Below are positions 5,570 to 6,451 of a stretch of DNA of 6,451 bases, one piece after another. Made by a program: the position numbers and the translations under genes. The stretch spans positions 1-6,451 of the forward strand of contig JAJZRK010000186.1 of the NCBI GenBank assembly GCA_021802745.1, in the 5' to 3' direction. The notes beneath the pieces are model-generated. The model saw nothing but the letters and a program-made list of their open reading frames with translations. It did not search any database and was not told the DNA's origin. How positions within the stretch are numbered: the first letter of the stretch is position 1; every line of letters begins with the position of its first letter. This stretch comes from a bacterium (GTDB taxonomy: Bacteria; Gemmatimonadota; Gemmatimonadetes; Gemmatimonadales; Gemmatimonadaceae).

Positions 5570-6451
5570 TCATGATCCCAGCACTTCCTTCAGCTTGTGC
5601 GACAGGTCGTTGAGTGAGTAAGGCTTGCCAATGAAGAATGTCCCGGCACCGACCGCGTTGTTCAACCCGTCAGCGTCGGCGACGTAGCCGGAGGTGAACA
5701 GGATCTTCGCGTTCGGATACGACGCGCGCACGCGTTCTGCGAGGGCTGGTCCGCTCATACCGGGCATCACCACGTCGGTCAGCACGAGGTTAATCGCGCC
5801 CGCGTGGCGTGCCAGCACATCCATCGTACTCGCGCCATCGGTCGCCACGAGCACGGTGTATCCCAACTGCTCAAGCATCCGTCCGGCCAGGCGCTGAATG
5901 AAGGCATCATCGTCTACCACGAGGACCGTCCTCTGTCCCTCTGCCCGGGCGTCCGGCAGCGTTGCCGGCGCTTGTTCAGACGCCTGTGAGAAGTCGCGCG
6001 GAAAGTAGACTTTGAAGATCGTGCCTTGCCCCGGCTCGCTGTAGACCCAGATGTACCCGTTGCTCTGCTTGACGATCCCGTAAACCGTTGCCAAGCCAAG
6101 GCCGGTGCCCTTGCCGACCTCCTTGGTCGTGAAGAACGGCTCGAAGATCCGCTGCCGAGTGGCCTCGTCCATGCCAGTTCCGGTATCGCGCACCGACAAC
6201 ATCACGTGCGGACCAACGTGGGCACCCTCATGGGCCTTGCAATACGCCTCGTCCAGCATGGCATCTTCCGTGGCGATCGTCAGCGTCCCGCCATCCGGCA
6301 TGGCATCACGGGCATTGATGGCCAGGTTCAGCACCACCTGCTGCATCTGTGTGGGGTCGACGAAGACGCTCCCGAGCGCTGCGGCCGGCCGTACGGCAAG
6401 CACCACGTGCTCCCCGATCAAGCGACGGAGCATCGGCTCGGTGTCTGCCAC
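5570..6451 (-). CDS. Hybrid sensor histidine kinase, HATPase and receiver part (5'-truncated by window edge)
   Basis: The C-terminal 293 residues of a hybrid two-component kinase; the upstream sensor (often PAS/GAF) and HisKA dimerisation domain with its phospho-His lie outside. The edge codon GTG at 6449-6451 looks internal, since the homologous region normally links HisKA to the ATPase domain. Residues of the visible part: HATPase about 1-152 with N box [11 protein letters not shown] (42-52), G1 box RDTGTGM (88-94), F box FEPFFTTK (103-110) and G2 box [14 protein letters not shown] (113-126). A linker of about 20 residues leads to a receiver domain (about 174-291) with acidic pair Asp180-Asp181, phospho-acceptor Asp226 in [11 protein letters not shown], Thr253 in FTSGY and Lys276 in GKPYS. 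All catalytic residues are intact. There is no output domain, so the phosphoryl group probably passes on or feeds back. GC is visibly lower than in neighbouring genes. The signal sensed cannot be inferred. Confidence 0.93.
   Translation of the reverse strand: MADTEPMLRRLIGEHVVLAVRPAAALGSVFVDPTQMQQVVLNLAINARDAMPDGGTLTIATEDAMLDEAYCKAHEGAHVGPHVMLSVRDTGTGMDEATRQRIFEPFFTTKEVGKGTGLGLATVYGIVKQSNGYIWVYSEPGQGTIFKVYFPRDFSQASEQAPATLPDARAEGQRTVLVVDDDAFIQRLAGRMLEQLGYTVLVATDGASTMDVLARHAGAINLVLTDVVMPGMSGPALAERVRASYPNAKILFTSGYVADADGLNNAVGAGTFFIGKPYSLNDLSHKLKEVLGS

Noticed and set aside
6449..6451. GTG at the right edge as the true start of the minus-strand kinase
   Set aside because: The sequence begins in the segment that normally links HisKA to the ATPase domain, and a kinase without HisKA and sensor would be abnormal; the gene most likely continues beyond the window.
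1..6451. Mobile elements, phage genes, toxin-antitoxin or defence systems
   Set aside because: No transposase, integrase, terminal inverted repeats, tRNA attachment site or defence-type domains were seen on either strand.

Overview
This is a compact, GC-rich bacterial chromosomal segment. Hand counts of sampled 60-base blocks give about 70-73% GC in purA and about 60-62% in the last gene. The mix of genes (trpS end, MgtC-family protein, GhrA-like dehydrogenase, PilT-family ATPase, DHDPS-superfamily lyase, purA, hybrid histidine kinase) and the occasional GGGAG ribosome binding sites suggest a Gram-negative, piliated, soil- or water-type organism. Gemmatimonadota is my best guess, but that is inference and not demonstrated by any marker in the window.

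Layout. Positions 1-87 are the 3' end of a gene whose last 28 residues look like the C-terminus of tryptophanyl-tRNA synthetase. It is followed closely, on the same strand, by an MgtC/SapB-family membrane protein (125-817), a D-2-hydroxyacid dehydrogenase of GhrA type (819-1853) and a PilT-family retraction ATPase (1861-3027). The gaps are 37, 1 and 7 bases, so these four are probably one transcription unit, although their functions are unrelated. A 152-base spacer follows. It carries a hairpin just after the pilT stop and a tandem array of a 7-base unit (consensus GTCTCAC, about 3097-3166) that ends 13 bases before the next start codon. The next gene (3180-4061) is a DHDPS/NAL-superfamily lyase that looks more like 4-hydroxy-2-oxoglutarate aldolase than true DapA.

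The 134-base interval between this lyase and purA is the richest regulatory region. It holds a perfect 9-bp inverted repeat whose loop contains a -35-like hexamer, a -10-like hexamer 17 bases downstream, and then an intrinsic terminator hairpin with seven Ts starting almost exactly where transcription should begin. After that come a GGGAG ribosome binding site and purA (4196-5476), encoding adenylosuccinate synthetase of de novo AMP synthesis. purA converges on a lower-GC hybrid sensor histidine kinase/receiver gene (5570-6451, minus strand), which runs off the right edge. Two small hairpins lie between the convergent stops.

How the genes work together: no single pathway unites them. They are housekeeping (trpS, purA), motility (pilT) and general metabolic or stress functions. 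I found no convincing new multigene system. The observations most worth following are the heptamer array abutting an SD-less start, the overlapping promoter and terminator ahead of purA, and the atypical active site of the DHDPS-like enzyme.
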